From Actinobacteria bacterium UBA2272 (GTDB lineage: Bacteria; Actinomycetota; Coriobacteriia; Anaerosomatales; Anaerosomataceae): 64,000 nucleotides of DNA. The stretch lies in NCBI GenBank assembly GCA_002347725.1, contig DDXA01000004.1:62001-126000 (forward strand), written 5' to 3'. The notes under the pieces were generated by a model. That model searched no databases and had not been told where the DNA came from. It saw only the letters and a list, made by a program, of their open reading frames with translations. Shown here piece by piece: positions 53,137 through 60,836 of this stretch. A program made the position numbers and the translations under genes. The first letter of the stretch is position 1. Every line of letters begins with the position of its first letter.

Positions 53137-53381
53137 TGCTTTCACCCGGCTGACCTGGTCTTTGGCCCCACACTCGCGTACGGGGGCTTCCGCTTGATGC
53201 TATCTCACTACCGGCCCTCTCGCCCGCCAGCCGGGATGGCTGGACCGGACGGTACGACTTACCCCTAAGACGCGCCATGCTCGCGCGACGGTTGCCCGCC
53301 GGCTTACGTGGGTCCTTTCGGCCGCGTCTACCATGGACTAAGGCGCTTGCGCGCCCGCAACCACAGACCCGGGTGAAAGCA
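53137..53381 (-). ncRNA. Predicted structured 5' leader RNA (possible riboswitch, class unknown)
   Basis: TGCTTTCACCCGG lies at 53137-53149 on the plus strand and its exact complement at 53369-53381. In the leftward transcript these 13-base arms would close a ~245-nt structure. Its first base falls on the transcription start predicted from the promoter at 53388-53416. The inside has further hairpins (GGGCGC-GCAA-GCGCCT; CAGCC/GGCTG inside CCGG/CCGG). The 3' arm ends about 28 bases before the start codon. I could not match T-box, TPP, cobalamin, SAM, lysine, glycine, c-di-GMP, c-di-AMP or RNase P consensus elements. Confidence 0.6.
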
Positions 53382-53387
53382 TATGGA

Positions 53388-53416
53388 AGTGTAACAGGTG
53401 CCGGGGCGCGTATCAC
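53388..53416 (-). promoter_or_regulatory. Promoter of the structured leader and second binding protein
   Basis: Read leftward: GTGATA (53411-53416), 17 bp, TG-T-TACACT (hexamer 53388-53393). The extended -10 predicts a start at about 53381, the outermost base of the closing stem. The -35 overlaps the comF stop codon. Confidence 0.55.
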
Positions 53417-54111
53417 GCGCGCACCTCCGCAGGTGTCGCCCGTGAGCACGCTCGCGCCACCGAGAGCGCCCGGATCGTAGGCGAGCCGACGCCGATCAGC
53501 GCCCGCGCCGCAGCATCCAGCGTTGCGCCGGTGGTGAACACGTCATCGACGAGGACGACCCTGCCGCCCGTGACCTCTCCGGTCACGTCGAAGGACCCGG
53601 CACGGTTGGCCGCACGCTGCTCGCGGCCGAGAGTGCGCTGATCGGCGGTCACCTTCGACCGGAGGACCTCGGCCACCGGCATGCCGGTGAGCGTGCCGAG
53701 CGCGCGGGTGACGTCGAGTGCGTGGTCGAAGCCGCGCCTCCTGCGCGCGGCGGGCGACGCCGGCACAGGCACGAGCACATCGCCCTGGCCGAGCCAGCCG
53801 TCCGCCGCCTCGGCCAGCAGCGACGCGAGTACGGCCGCATAGCGGCGCTCGCCACCGTCTTTGAGCACGACGATCGCCCGCGAGACGGGCGGCTCGAGAA
53901 GCGCCGCCGATCGCGCGGCGCGAAACGCGAACGTGCGCCCCGCGCACTCGGCGCATGAGACGCCGGTGACCGGCGCCCCACAGCGTGAGCATGCCGAAGC
54001 GGGGTCGATGCGCGGCACCGCCGCCCGGCAGCGATCGCACAGCAGCGTACCGGGGAGGTCGCATCCCGCGCACCTCGGCGGGAACACGAGATCGAGAAAC
54101 GCGCGCACCAC
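53413..54111 (-). CDS. comF: ComF-family phosphoribosyltransferase-like protein
   Basis: A 232-residue protein. Four CxxC pairs near the N-terminus (CAGC, CDRC, CSRC, CAEC) form a double zinc ribbon. The C-terminal PRT fold carries the PRPP loop VVLVDDVFTTGATLDAA, preceded by VPVPASPAARRRRGFDHALD. ComF proteins act in DNA uptake, where they are thought to aid handling of incoming single strands. GTG start with GGGGG upstream. It heads the comF-hpf-secA-prfB backbone. Confidence 0.93.
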   Translation of the reverse strand: MVRAFLDLVFPPRCAGCDLPGTLLCDRCRAAVPRIDPASACSRCGAPVTGVSCAECAGRTFAFRAARSAALLEPPVSRAIVVLKDGGERRYAAVLASLLAEAADGWLGQGDVLVPVPASPAARRRRGFDHALDVTRALGTLTGMPVAEVLRSKVTADQRTLGREQRAANRAGSFDVTGEVTGGRVVLVDDVFTTGATLDAAARALIGVGSPTIRALSVARACSRATPAEVRA

Positions 54112-54135
54112 AGCACCCCCGTCCCCGGGGGCGCC

Positions 54136-55047
54136 TCAGCCGATGAGCAGCTGGAAGAGCGGGATCGTGATGACGGCCCCCACCATCGTCAGCAGGATCG
54201 CCGAGGCGATGAAGTCTATGTCGAGCTTGAAACGCAGCCCCATGATCATCGTGAACAACATGGACGGCACACCCGCCTCGAGCACCGCGATGCGCAGCGA
54301 CGCCTCGTCGGTCAGGACGAGCGCGCCCAGTCCGAGTGCCATCAGCGGCAACACGACCAGCTTGAGCGCACCAAGCACCGACGCGTGGGCCAGGTGCCCC
54401 CTGAGCGCGCGCGGCTTGAGCGTGAGCCCGACCGAGATCATCACCACCGGCACGACAAGCTTACCGAGCGCATCCAACCAGGATGTGACCTGGATCGGAA
54501 CCGGAGCCGAACGCAGGAGCATCGCCGCGGCGAGCGCGATGAACGGCGGGAACGTGACGAGCTCCTTGAGCGCGTTCGTCCGCACCTGCCCCGCGCCGTA
54601 CCGACTCGCCACGACGGTCCCCACGGTGATGACCGCAAGCGTGTTGCCGAAGATGTCCGAGAAGATCGCGCGCACGAGTCCGGCATCGCCGAGCAGCGCC
54701 GAGGCCACCGGGTAGCCGATGTAGGCGGTGTTGCCGAAGACCGCGGCGAGCATGAACGCGCCGGCCGTCGGTCCCTCGAGCTTGAGCAGCCGCGTGAGCC
54801 CCCAGGCGAGCGCAAGCCCGACGAGTGCGACCACCCAGCCGATGAGCGGCAGCATGGCGAACGCAGGATCGAACGCCTCGCGGCGCACGGTCGTGAAGAT
54901 CAGTGCCGGCATCGCCACCCAGATGAGCAGCGTGTTGAGCGGCCGGGCGTCGGCGGCCGACAGCACCCCGCCCACACGCAGCACCACGCCGAGCGCGATG
55001 TAGGCCATCACGGCGCCGATCACACCGAGGAGGCTCCCCACGTCCAC
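54136..55047 (-). CDS. AEC-family auxin-efflux-like permease
   Basis: A 303-residue protein with about ten hydrophobic helices. The family traits are PLNTLLIWVAMPALIFTTVR, AAVFGNTAYIGYPVASALLG and VVPVVMISVGLTLK in the second half. AEC carriers move organic anions such as malate or malonate. GTG start, 12 bases after mtnA. Substrate unknown. Confidence 0.9.
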   Translation of the reverse strand: MDVGSLLGVIGAVMAYIALGVVLRVGGVLSAADARPLNTLLIWVAMPALIFTTVRREAFDPAFAMLPLIGWVVALVGLALAWGLTRLLKLEGPTAGAFMLAAVFGNTAYIGYPVASALLGDAGLVRAIFSDIFGNTLAVITVGTVVASRYGAGQVRTNALKELVTFPPFIALAAAMLLRSAPVPIQVTSWLDALGKLVVPVVMISVGLTLKPRALRGHLAHASVLGALKLVVLPLMALGLGALVLTDEASLRIAVLEAGVPSMLFTMIMGLRFKLDIDFIASAILLTMVGAVITIPLFQLLIG

Positions 55048-55059
55048 AGCGTGCCGGCC

Positions 55060-56289
55060 CTACCCGAGCTCGTGCAGCGCGCCCGTGCCGCAGCACGCCT
55101 CGGCAAGCGAGACCGCATAGTCGGGGCGCGACACGCCGCGCTCGGTGATGATCGCGGTGACGTACCCGGCGGGCGTCACGTCGAAGGCCGGGTTGTACAC
55201 CTCGACCGACGGCGGCGCGATGCGCACCCATGCGTCGAACTGGTACGCCCCGCCCTTGCGCGTGAGCTGCATCTGATGGCCCTTGGTCATGCCGAGTGCG
55301 TACGGACCCGCCTCGGTCATCATGTCGAGCGCCTTGGTCTCGATGGACGTACGGGCCTCGATAACGCCGGAGACCGTCACGCCGGTGACCTCGCGCTCGT
55401 CACGCTCCTCGATGACGATCTCGTCGCCTGAGGCCAGCGTGAGATCCACCGTGGAGGACGGCGCGGCTACGTAGAACGGAATGCCGTGCTCCTTGCACAA
55501 GACGGCCAGGCCGTACGTGCCGATCTTGTTGGCGACGTCGCCGTTTGCGGCGATGCGGTCGGCGCCGACGATCACCGCGTCCACGAGGCCCTGGCGCATG
55601 ACGCTCGCCGCCATGTTGTCGCAGATGAGTTTGAAGGGCACACCCGCCATGCGGAGTTCCCACGCGGTGAGGCGCGCACCCTGCAGCACCGGGCGCGTCT
55701 CGTCCACCCACACCTGGGCAATCTTGCCCTCGGCATGCGCGGTGAAGATCACGCCGAGCGCGGTGCCGAAGTACGCGGTCGCGAGCGATCCGGCGTTGCA
55801 GTGCGTGAGGATGCGCGAGTCGGGCTCGATCAGCGCCGCCCCGTGCGCGCCGATCGCCCGATTGCGCGCCTCGTCCTCGGCGCGGATGCTGGCGGCTTCG
55901 GCAAGCACGAGCGGCCGGAGCGCGTCGAGGCCGACATCGGCGTTCTCGCGCGCGAAGCGCTTCATGCGCTCGGCGCCCCACATGAGGTTGACGGCGGTGG
56001 GACGTGTCGCGGCGATCTCACTGGCAACGCGGTCGAGCTCGTCGAGATAGTAGCGCATGTCGTCGATCTCGGCGCCTGCCGTCTCCGACCACAGCGCCAC
56101 GCCGAGGGCCGCGGCCACGCCGAGCGCCGGAGCGCCGCGGACGGCCATCCCCGAGATCGCGGTGCACACGCCCTCGTAGGTGTTGCAGACGAGCAGGTCG
56201 CCGACGAGCGGCAACCTGCTCTGGTCGATCATGCGGACGGTGCCGTCCTCCCACCAGATGGTGGGAGGGATGTTGCCGAGGTCCGGCAC
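55060..56289 (-). CDS. mtnA: S-methyl-5-thioribose-1-phosphate isomerase, with insertion
   Basis: A 409-residue MtnA-type aldose-ketose isomerase in methylthioadenosine salvage. Catalytic cysteine in ILTHCNAGSLATAYFGTALG and Asp in IVGADRIAANGDVANKIGTY; also MAVRGAPALGVAAALGVA. The end VYNPAFDVTPAGYVTAIITE is canonical. An extra ~48 residues (about 307-354; contains MTEAGPYALGMTKGHQ) splits the usual EVT..VRIAP.VEVYNP junction, making it longer than the usual ~345-360. GTG at 56289 shares one base with the ahcY stop codon. A related eIF2B-like ribose-bisphosphate isomerase is possible but less likely. Confidence 0.9.
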   Translation of the reverse strand: MPDLGNIPPTIWWEDGTVRMIDQSRLPLVGDLLVCNTYEGVCTAISGMAVRGAPALGVAAALGVALWSETAGAEIDDMRYYLDELDRVASEIAATRPTAVNLMWGAERMKRFARENADVGLDALRPLVLAEAASIRAEDEARNRAIGAHGAALIEPDSRILTHCNAGSLATAYFGTALGVIFTAHAEGKIAQVWVDETRPVLQGARLTAWELRMAGVPFKLICDNMAASVMRQGLVDAVIVGADRIAANGDVANKIGTYGLAVLCKEHGIPFYVAAPSSTVDLTLASGDEIVIEERDEREVTGVTVSGVIEARTSIETKALDMMTEAGPYALGMTKGHQMQLTRKGGAYQFDAWVRIAPPSVEVYNPAFDVTPAGYVTAIITERGVSRPDYAVSLAEACCGTGALHELG

Positions 56290-57548
56290 TAGACGGTCCC
56301 CTCCTGCCAGGAGCTCAGATATCGCTCCTGCTCCTCGGTCAGCACGTCGATCTCGATACCCATGCTCGCGAGCTTGAGCGCGGCGATCTCCTCGTCGATC
56401 TCGGCCGGCACCTCGTAGACGCCCGCCTCCATGTCGGCGGCGTTCTCCACCATGAACTCGGCACACAGCGCCTGGTTGGCGAAGCTCATGTCCATGACCG
56501 AGGCCGGGTGGCCCTCGGCGCACGAGAGGTTCACCAGGCGGCCATCGGCGAGCAGGAAGATCTTGCGGCCGTCGGAGAGCACGAACTCCTCCACGAGCGG
56601 ACGGACCTCGCGGGTGGAGACTGCGACCTCGCGCAGGTGCGGGATGTTGATCTCCACGTTGAAGTGGCCCGAGTTGCAGATGATGGCGCCGTCTTTCATG
56701 GCGTCGAAGGCAGGCGAATCGATGACGCTGATGTCGCCGGTGACCGTGACCCAGATGTCGGCCTGCGCGGCGGCCTCGACGGCCGGCATCACGCGGTAGC
56801 CGTCCATGACGGCCTCGAGTGCCTTGAGCGGGTCGACCTCGCACACGATCACGTTGCCGCCCAGACCCTCGGCACGGCTCGCGATGCCGCGGCCGCACCA
56901 GCCGTAGCCGGACACGACCACGGTGCGCCCGGCGATCAGGCGGTTGGTGGCGCGGATGATGCCGTCGATCGTGGACTGGCCGGTGCCGTACCGGTTGTCG
57001 AAGAGGTGCTTGGTGTTGGCCTCGTTCACGGCGATGATCGGGTACTTGAGCGCCTCGTCGTCGGCCATGGCCGCCAGGCGGATGACGCCCGTGGTCGTCT
57101 CCTCGGTGCCGCCCAGGATGCCCTCGAGCGCCTCGGGGAACTCGGCGTGGATGCGGCCCACCACGTCGGCGCCGTCGTCCATCGTGATCTGCGGCTTGTG
57201 CGCGATCGCGGCGTCGATGTGCGCGTAGTAGCTCTCGGTGTCCTCACCCTTGATGGCGTACGTGCGGATGCCGTAGTGCGTCACGAGCGCGGCCGCCACG
57301 TCGTCTTGCGTGGAGAGCGGATTGGAGGCGCACAGCACGCAGTCGGCGCCGCCGGCCGCAAGCGTCCGCATGAGATTCGCGGTCTCGGTGGTCACGTGCA
57401 GGCACGCGCTGATGCGCACGCCGGCGAGTGGCTTCTCGGCCTCGAACCGCTCCCGGATGCTCGCAAGCACCGGCATGTCGGCGTCCGCCCACTCGATGCG
57501 CGCGCGACCCGCATCGGCCAGAGCGAGGTCCTTGACGTGGTGATCCAT
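56289..57548 (-). CDS. ahcY: S-adenosylhomocysteine hydrolase
   Basis: A 419-residue enzyme that splits S-adenosylhomocysteine into adenosine and homocysteine. NAD-binding VVVSGYGWCGRGIASRAEGL, substrate-site NEANTKHLFDNRYGTGQST, GHFNVEINI and LLADGRLVNLSCAEGHPAS are present. The C-terminus lacks the KPDHYRY-type tail, as in archaeal and Thermotoga enzymes. ATG at 57548 lies behind AAAGGA. With mtnA downstream and a nucleoside phosphorylase upstream it forms a salvage unit for SAM by-products. Confidence 0.96.
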   Translation of the reverse strand: MDHHVKDLALADAGRARIEWADADMPVLASIRERFEAEKPLAGVRISACLHVTTETANLMRTLAAGGADCVLCASNPLSTQDDVAAALVTHYGIRTYAIKGEDTESYYAHIDAAIAHKPQITMDDGADVVGRIHAEFPEALEGILGGTEETTTGVIRLAAMADDEALKYPIIAVNEANTKHLFDNRYGTGQSTIDGIIRATNRLIAGRTVVVSGYGWCGRGIASRAEGLGGNVIVCEVDPLKALEAVMDGYRVMPAVEAAAQADIWVTVTGDISVIDSPAFDAMKDGAIICNSGHFNVEINIPHLREVAVSTREVRPLVEEFVLSDGRKIFLLADGRLVNLSCAEGHPASVMDMSFANQALCAEFMVENAADMEAGVYEVPAEIDEEIAALKLASMGIEIDVLTEEQERYLSSWQEGTV

Positions 57549-57597
57549 GAGGATGTCCTTTCGTGTGACGACACGCCGGGTCCGCCGGCGGGGGTGA

Positions 57598-58413
57598 CTA
57601 CAACCCACGTAGTATAGCAAGCATGAGCCGCGTGAGGTCGGCGGCCGCGCCACGGCCCGCCTCGAGTACCTCCTCGTGACTCAGGTTCTCCCCCGCCGCC
57701 ACGTTGGTGACGAGCGAGAAGCCGAGCACGCGCAGGCCGAGCGCACGGGCGGCGATGACCTCGGGCACGGTGGACATGCCCACGACGTCGGCCCCCGCGC
57801 CGCGCAGGTACGCCACCTCGGCAGGCGTCTCGTAGCTCGGGCCGAGCAGCCCCGCGTACACGCCGTCGTGGAGGTCGATCCCCTCCTCGGCCGCTGAGGA
57901 GAGCGCGCTCGCCCGCAAGCCGGGATCGTACGCGTCGCGCATCGGCACGAACGGGGTGCCGCCAACAGGTCCCGGCCAGCCGATGAGTGGGTTGGTGCCC
58001 ATCAGGTTCATGTGATCGGCGATCAGCACGATGTCGCCGGCGCGCAGCCGGTCGACCACACCGCCCGCGGCGTTGGTGACGATGAGGATCTCGCAGCCGA
58101 GCGCCGCGGCCATGCGCGCGGGCCACGCCGCATCGTACGCACTCACACCCTGATACTGGTGCACGCGGCCCTTGAAGAGTACGGACGGGACGCCGGCGAG
58201 TTCACCGAGCACGAGGGCGCCTGAGTGGCCGGCGACGTGACCGGCTCGCGGGGCGCCCTCGAGATCTCCGTAGCTCACGGTCGCCGGATCACCCACCGCA
58301 TCGGCGAGTCCTGCCAGTCCCGAGCCGAGAACGATCGCCACCCGGGGTGCGGAGCCGGCCGCCAGTACGCGGTCGACGTCGGCCCGGGGAACGTCAAGTG
58401 CACGTGCGGTCAT
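57598..58413 (-). CDS. Purine nucleoside phosphorylase (PNP/MTAP family)
   Basis: A 271-residue PNP of the trimeric class (punA/deoD2-like or MTAP). Phosphate-site IVLGSGLAGLADAV, HSGALVLGELAGVPSVLFKG, the Glu-containing LLGPSYETPAEVAYLRGAGA, GMSTVPEVIAARALGLRVLG and SLVTNVAAGENLSHEEV are typical of inosine/guanosine phosphorylases rather than MTA-specific enzymes. It degrades the adenosine-derived nucleoside made by ahcY after deamination, or methylthioadenosine if its specificity differs. Starts the ahcY-mtnA group, 49 bases upstream of ahcY. Confidence 0.93.
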   Translation of the reverse strand: MTARALDVPRADVDRVLAAGSAPRVAIVLGSGLAGLADAVGDPATVSYGDLEGAPRAGHVAGHSGALVLGELAGVPSVLFKGRVHQYQGVSAYDAAWPARMAAALGCEILIVTNAAGGVVDRLRAGDIVLIADHMNLMGTNPLIGWPGPVGGTPFVPMRDAYDPGLRASALSSAAEEGIDLHDGVYAGLLGPSYETPAEVAYLRGAGADVVGMSTVPEVIAARALGLRVLGFSLVTNVAAGENLSHEEVLEAGRGAAADLTRLMLAILRGL

Positions 58414-58461
58414 GACGGACCTCCTTCGTACGGTGCGCGAACGCGTGCCGTATCCGGAAGC

Positions 58462-60741
58462 CTACCGCATCATGACGTCATCGATGGCCTTGGCCCCGGC
58501 TTCCGAGATGGCGGCCTTGCCGCCGATAAGGTAGATGCCCTCAATCGCCGTCTTCTGCTCGGTGAGGAAGGCCGCGGTGCCCGCAGGACACACGTTCGTG
58601 TGGGTCAGGAGCAGCGGCTTGAGCATCCGGCCCGCAAGCGAACCACCGGTGAGGGCATCAGCGTACGCCTCGCCCGTGGCCATGTAGACCGAGCGCGGCG
58701 TGAAACCGATCGTTGGTCCGAGGCTGTAGCGCGCGACAGCCGCCGACGTCTCGTAGCGGTTGGCGCCGCCGAGCCGCACGGGGACGCTGCCGGCGGCTGC
58801 GCCCACGGCCTCCGCGACGTTGGGGGGCACGACGATCGTCCCGCCGACGAGCAGTGTGGTCGCAGGCGTGTACGTAGACAGATACGTCTCGGCAGGCTCA
58901 CCGAGCGCGTCGGGTAGCGCGAGGAGGATCGGCATCTTCCGGCCGTAGGCAAGCGCCGACGCCGATGCGGCGTCCGGCCAGGTCTCACCGTTGACGATGA
59001 TAGCCGAGGTGCTTCCCGACAGAGCCTGCACGCGCTCGGCAGCGGCCGCCGCGGTGTCGTAGCGCGTGTCGCCCGCGACGCGGACGACCTCGGCCGACGG
59101 CAGCAGCACGCGAACCGCGTCGACCGTGGGTGTGGACACCGCCGCGGAACCGCCCATCACGTACACGGTCGATGGCGCCAGTCGCGCAAGCGCCCCGGCG
59201 GTGACAGGCGTCAGGCTCGACTGATGCGTGAGCAGGAGCGGAGCGCCGGCGGCACCCGCAAGGCCGGTACCCGTGAGCGCATCGGCAAACGCCTCGCCAG
59301 ACGCCAGGACGACTGCCGGCGCGGTGCCAGGGAACGCCCGGTTCGCGGTAGCGACTGCGGTGGCATAGCGGTCAGGGCCCTCGATCCGCTCGATCGGGAA
59401 GCCGGACACGGTGAAGTTGGTGGACATCAGGCCGAGCCGGGAGCGTACGCTGTCGCCCGAGACCTTGGCCGTGGCGCCGTTGGAGAAACGGAAGGTGACG
59501 TAGCGGACATGCCCGCTGGCCGCGCGGTCCATGATCATGCCGGTGACCCACACGCTCGTGGCCGTCGGGACACCGCTCAGGCCGCGAAGCTTCTCGGCGA
59601 TCTCGAGCCCGGTGAGCGTCTGGATGCGCGACGACGGCCACGGCGAGTACGGAGGCGAGGCGAGGTGCTCGTAGGGGTCGGACACGCCGCGCAGGTACGG
59701 GAGCGGCGCTCCGGTGACCCAGACGTCCTCGTTGTTGGCGGTGTGTCCGCCCGACTGCGAGAAGAAGTAACCGGTGGCCACCGCCGAGCCGGTGAGGATG
59801 TACTGGCCCGACGTGGCACTCACGGCGCCGTTGCTGCGCGAGTCCTCGAGCGGAACGACCACGCCCACACTGACGTAGGAGTGCCCCTTGTAGACCTGGC
59901 TGTACGTCGTGCACGCGAGGATCGAGCCACCCGAGACACCCTTGTGCGCGTACGAGCGCGCCGCAACGGCCTGCGCTTTGAGCGCCTCAGGCGTGGCATC
60001 TCCCCAGCTCGCCGGCATCTCGCGCGGCACGACGCCGAAGAGATACTGGTCCATCGAGAGCTGGTTGATCGCGGCCAGGCGCTGTCCCGCCTTGCGGTTG
60101 AGCCAGACCTTCCCCCGGTAACGCACGTTCGTGTAGCCGTTGGTGGGCCAGCCACTGGCGTCGAGCGGGTGGTACGAACCATCGGTGGATGTCGTCTTCT
60201 CTTTGAACTCGAGCAGCGGCGTCACACCCGTCGTGCCGCCCGGCATGACCCACACGTCCCAGTCGAACCGAGCGACCTCCTGGCCGGCCTCGGTAGTCAC
60301 AATCACGTTCGTTCCGTCGTTCCTGAAGCGGTACCAGGTGTCCGCGGGCAGCTCCGCCGACGGTGTGCCGCTCGTGGTGCGCCACACTTTGAGCGGCGAG
60401 CCCACGGACTTGACCGTCCAGTACGGACGACCGGGATAGGTGGTGTCGCGGTACGCGCTGTCGATGTTCACCTTCGGCTCGAGGGTGGAGATGGTACCGC
60501 CGATCGTGGTGCCCGAGTAGTAGTGCCCGAGGATCCAGCGGTAGTCCTTGCCGGCGAGCGCCGAGCCCCGCGCGCCCCACTGGCTCAAGCCGATGCCGTG
60601 GCCCCAGCCGGTGCCGGTGATGGTGAACGACGGTATGGCCTGGATGCCGACGTCGGCGACAGCCGGCAACGGCGTGAAGGATGCGACGAGGAGCGCCACA
60701 AGACATGCGGCGGCTTCGCGGATGTGCAGGCTACGACTCAC
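58462..60741 (-). CDS. SpoIID/LytB-domain protein with three CWB2 anchors
   Basis: A 759-residue exported protein. After a signal peptide comes the SpoIID/LytB region: GWGHGIGLSQWGARGSALAG, LSMDQYLFGVVPREMPASWG and EALKAQAVAARSYAHKG, with YFFSQSGGHTANNEDVW near its end. LytB is an amidase enhancer; SpoIID a lytic transglycosylase. Three CWB2 repeats (LASGEAFADALTG; NGETWPDAASASA; ATGEAYADALTGG) end it. GTG at 60741 is favoured because GGAGGG lies seven bases upstream. It likely acts on or at the cell wall. It is close to the other CWB2 genes and the BNR gene. Confidence 0.92.
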   Translation of the reverse strand: MSRSLHIREAAACLVALLVASFTPLPAVADVGIQAIPSFTITGTGWGHGIGLSQWGARGSALAGKDYRWILGHYYSGTTIGGTISTLEPKVNIDSAYRDTTYPGRPYWTVKSVGSPLKVWRTTSGTPSAELPADTWYRFRNDGTNVIVTTEAGQEVARFDWDVWVMPGGTTGVTPLLEFKEKTTSTDGSYHPLDASGWPTNGYTNVRYRGKVWLNRKAGQRLAAINQLSMDQYLFGVVPREMPASWGDATPEALKAQAVAARSYAHKGVSGGSILACTTYSQVYKGHSYVSVGVVVPLEDSRSNGAVSATSGQYILTGSAVATGYFFSQSGGHTANNEDVWVTGAPLPYLRGVSDPYEHLASPPYSPWPSSRIQTLTGLEIAEKLRGLSGVPTATSVWVTGMIMDRAASGHVRYVTFRFSNGATAKVSGDSVRSRLGLMSTNFTVSGFPIERIEGPDRYATAVATANRAFPGTAPAVVLASGEAFADALTGTGLAGAAGAPLLLTHQSSLTPVTAGALARLAPSTVYVMGGSAAVSTPTVDAVRVLLPSAEVVRVAGDTRYDTAAAAAERVQALSGSTSAIIVNGETWPDAASASALAYGRKMPILLALPDALGEPAETYLSTYTPATTLLVGGTIVVPPNVAEAVGAAAGSVPVRLGGANRYETSAAVARYSLGPTIGFTPRSVYMATGEAYADALTGGSLAGRMLKPLLLTHTNVCPAGTAAFLTEQKTAIEGIYLIGGKAAISEAGAKAIDDVMMR

Positions 60742-60836
60742 GACGAGACCCTCCGTCATCGGCTTCAGATGCAACCATCCAAGCACGGATTGTACCACGC
60801 CGCGTGCACGGTCCCGGCCTTCCGACGTGCGGCTGC

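Noticed and set aside
53137..53381. T-box, cobalamin, SAM, lysine or glycine riboswitch, RNase P, 6S or SRP RNA
   Set aside because: Diagnostic bases of each class were looked for by eye and not seen; kept as an unknown structured leader.
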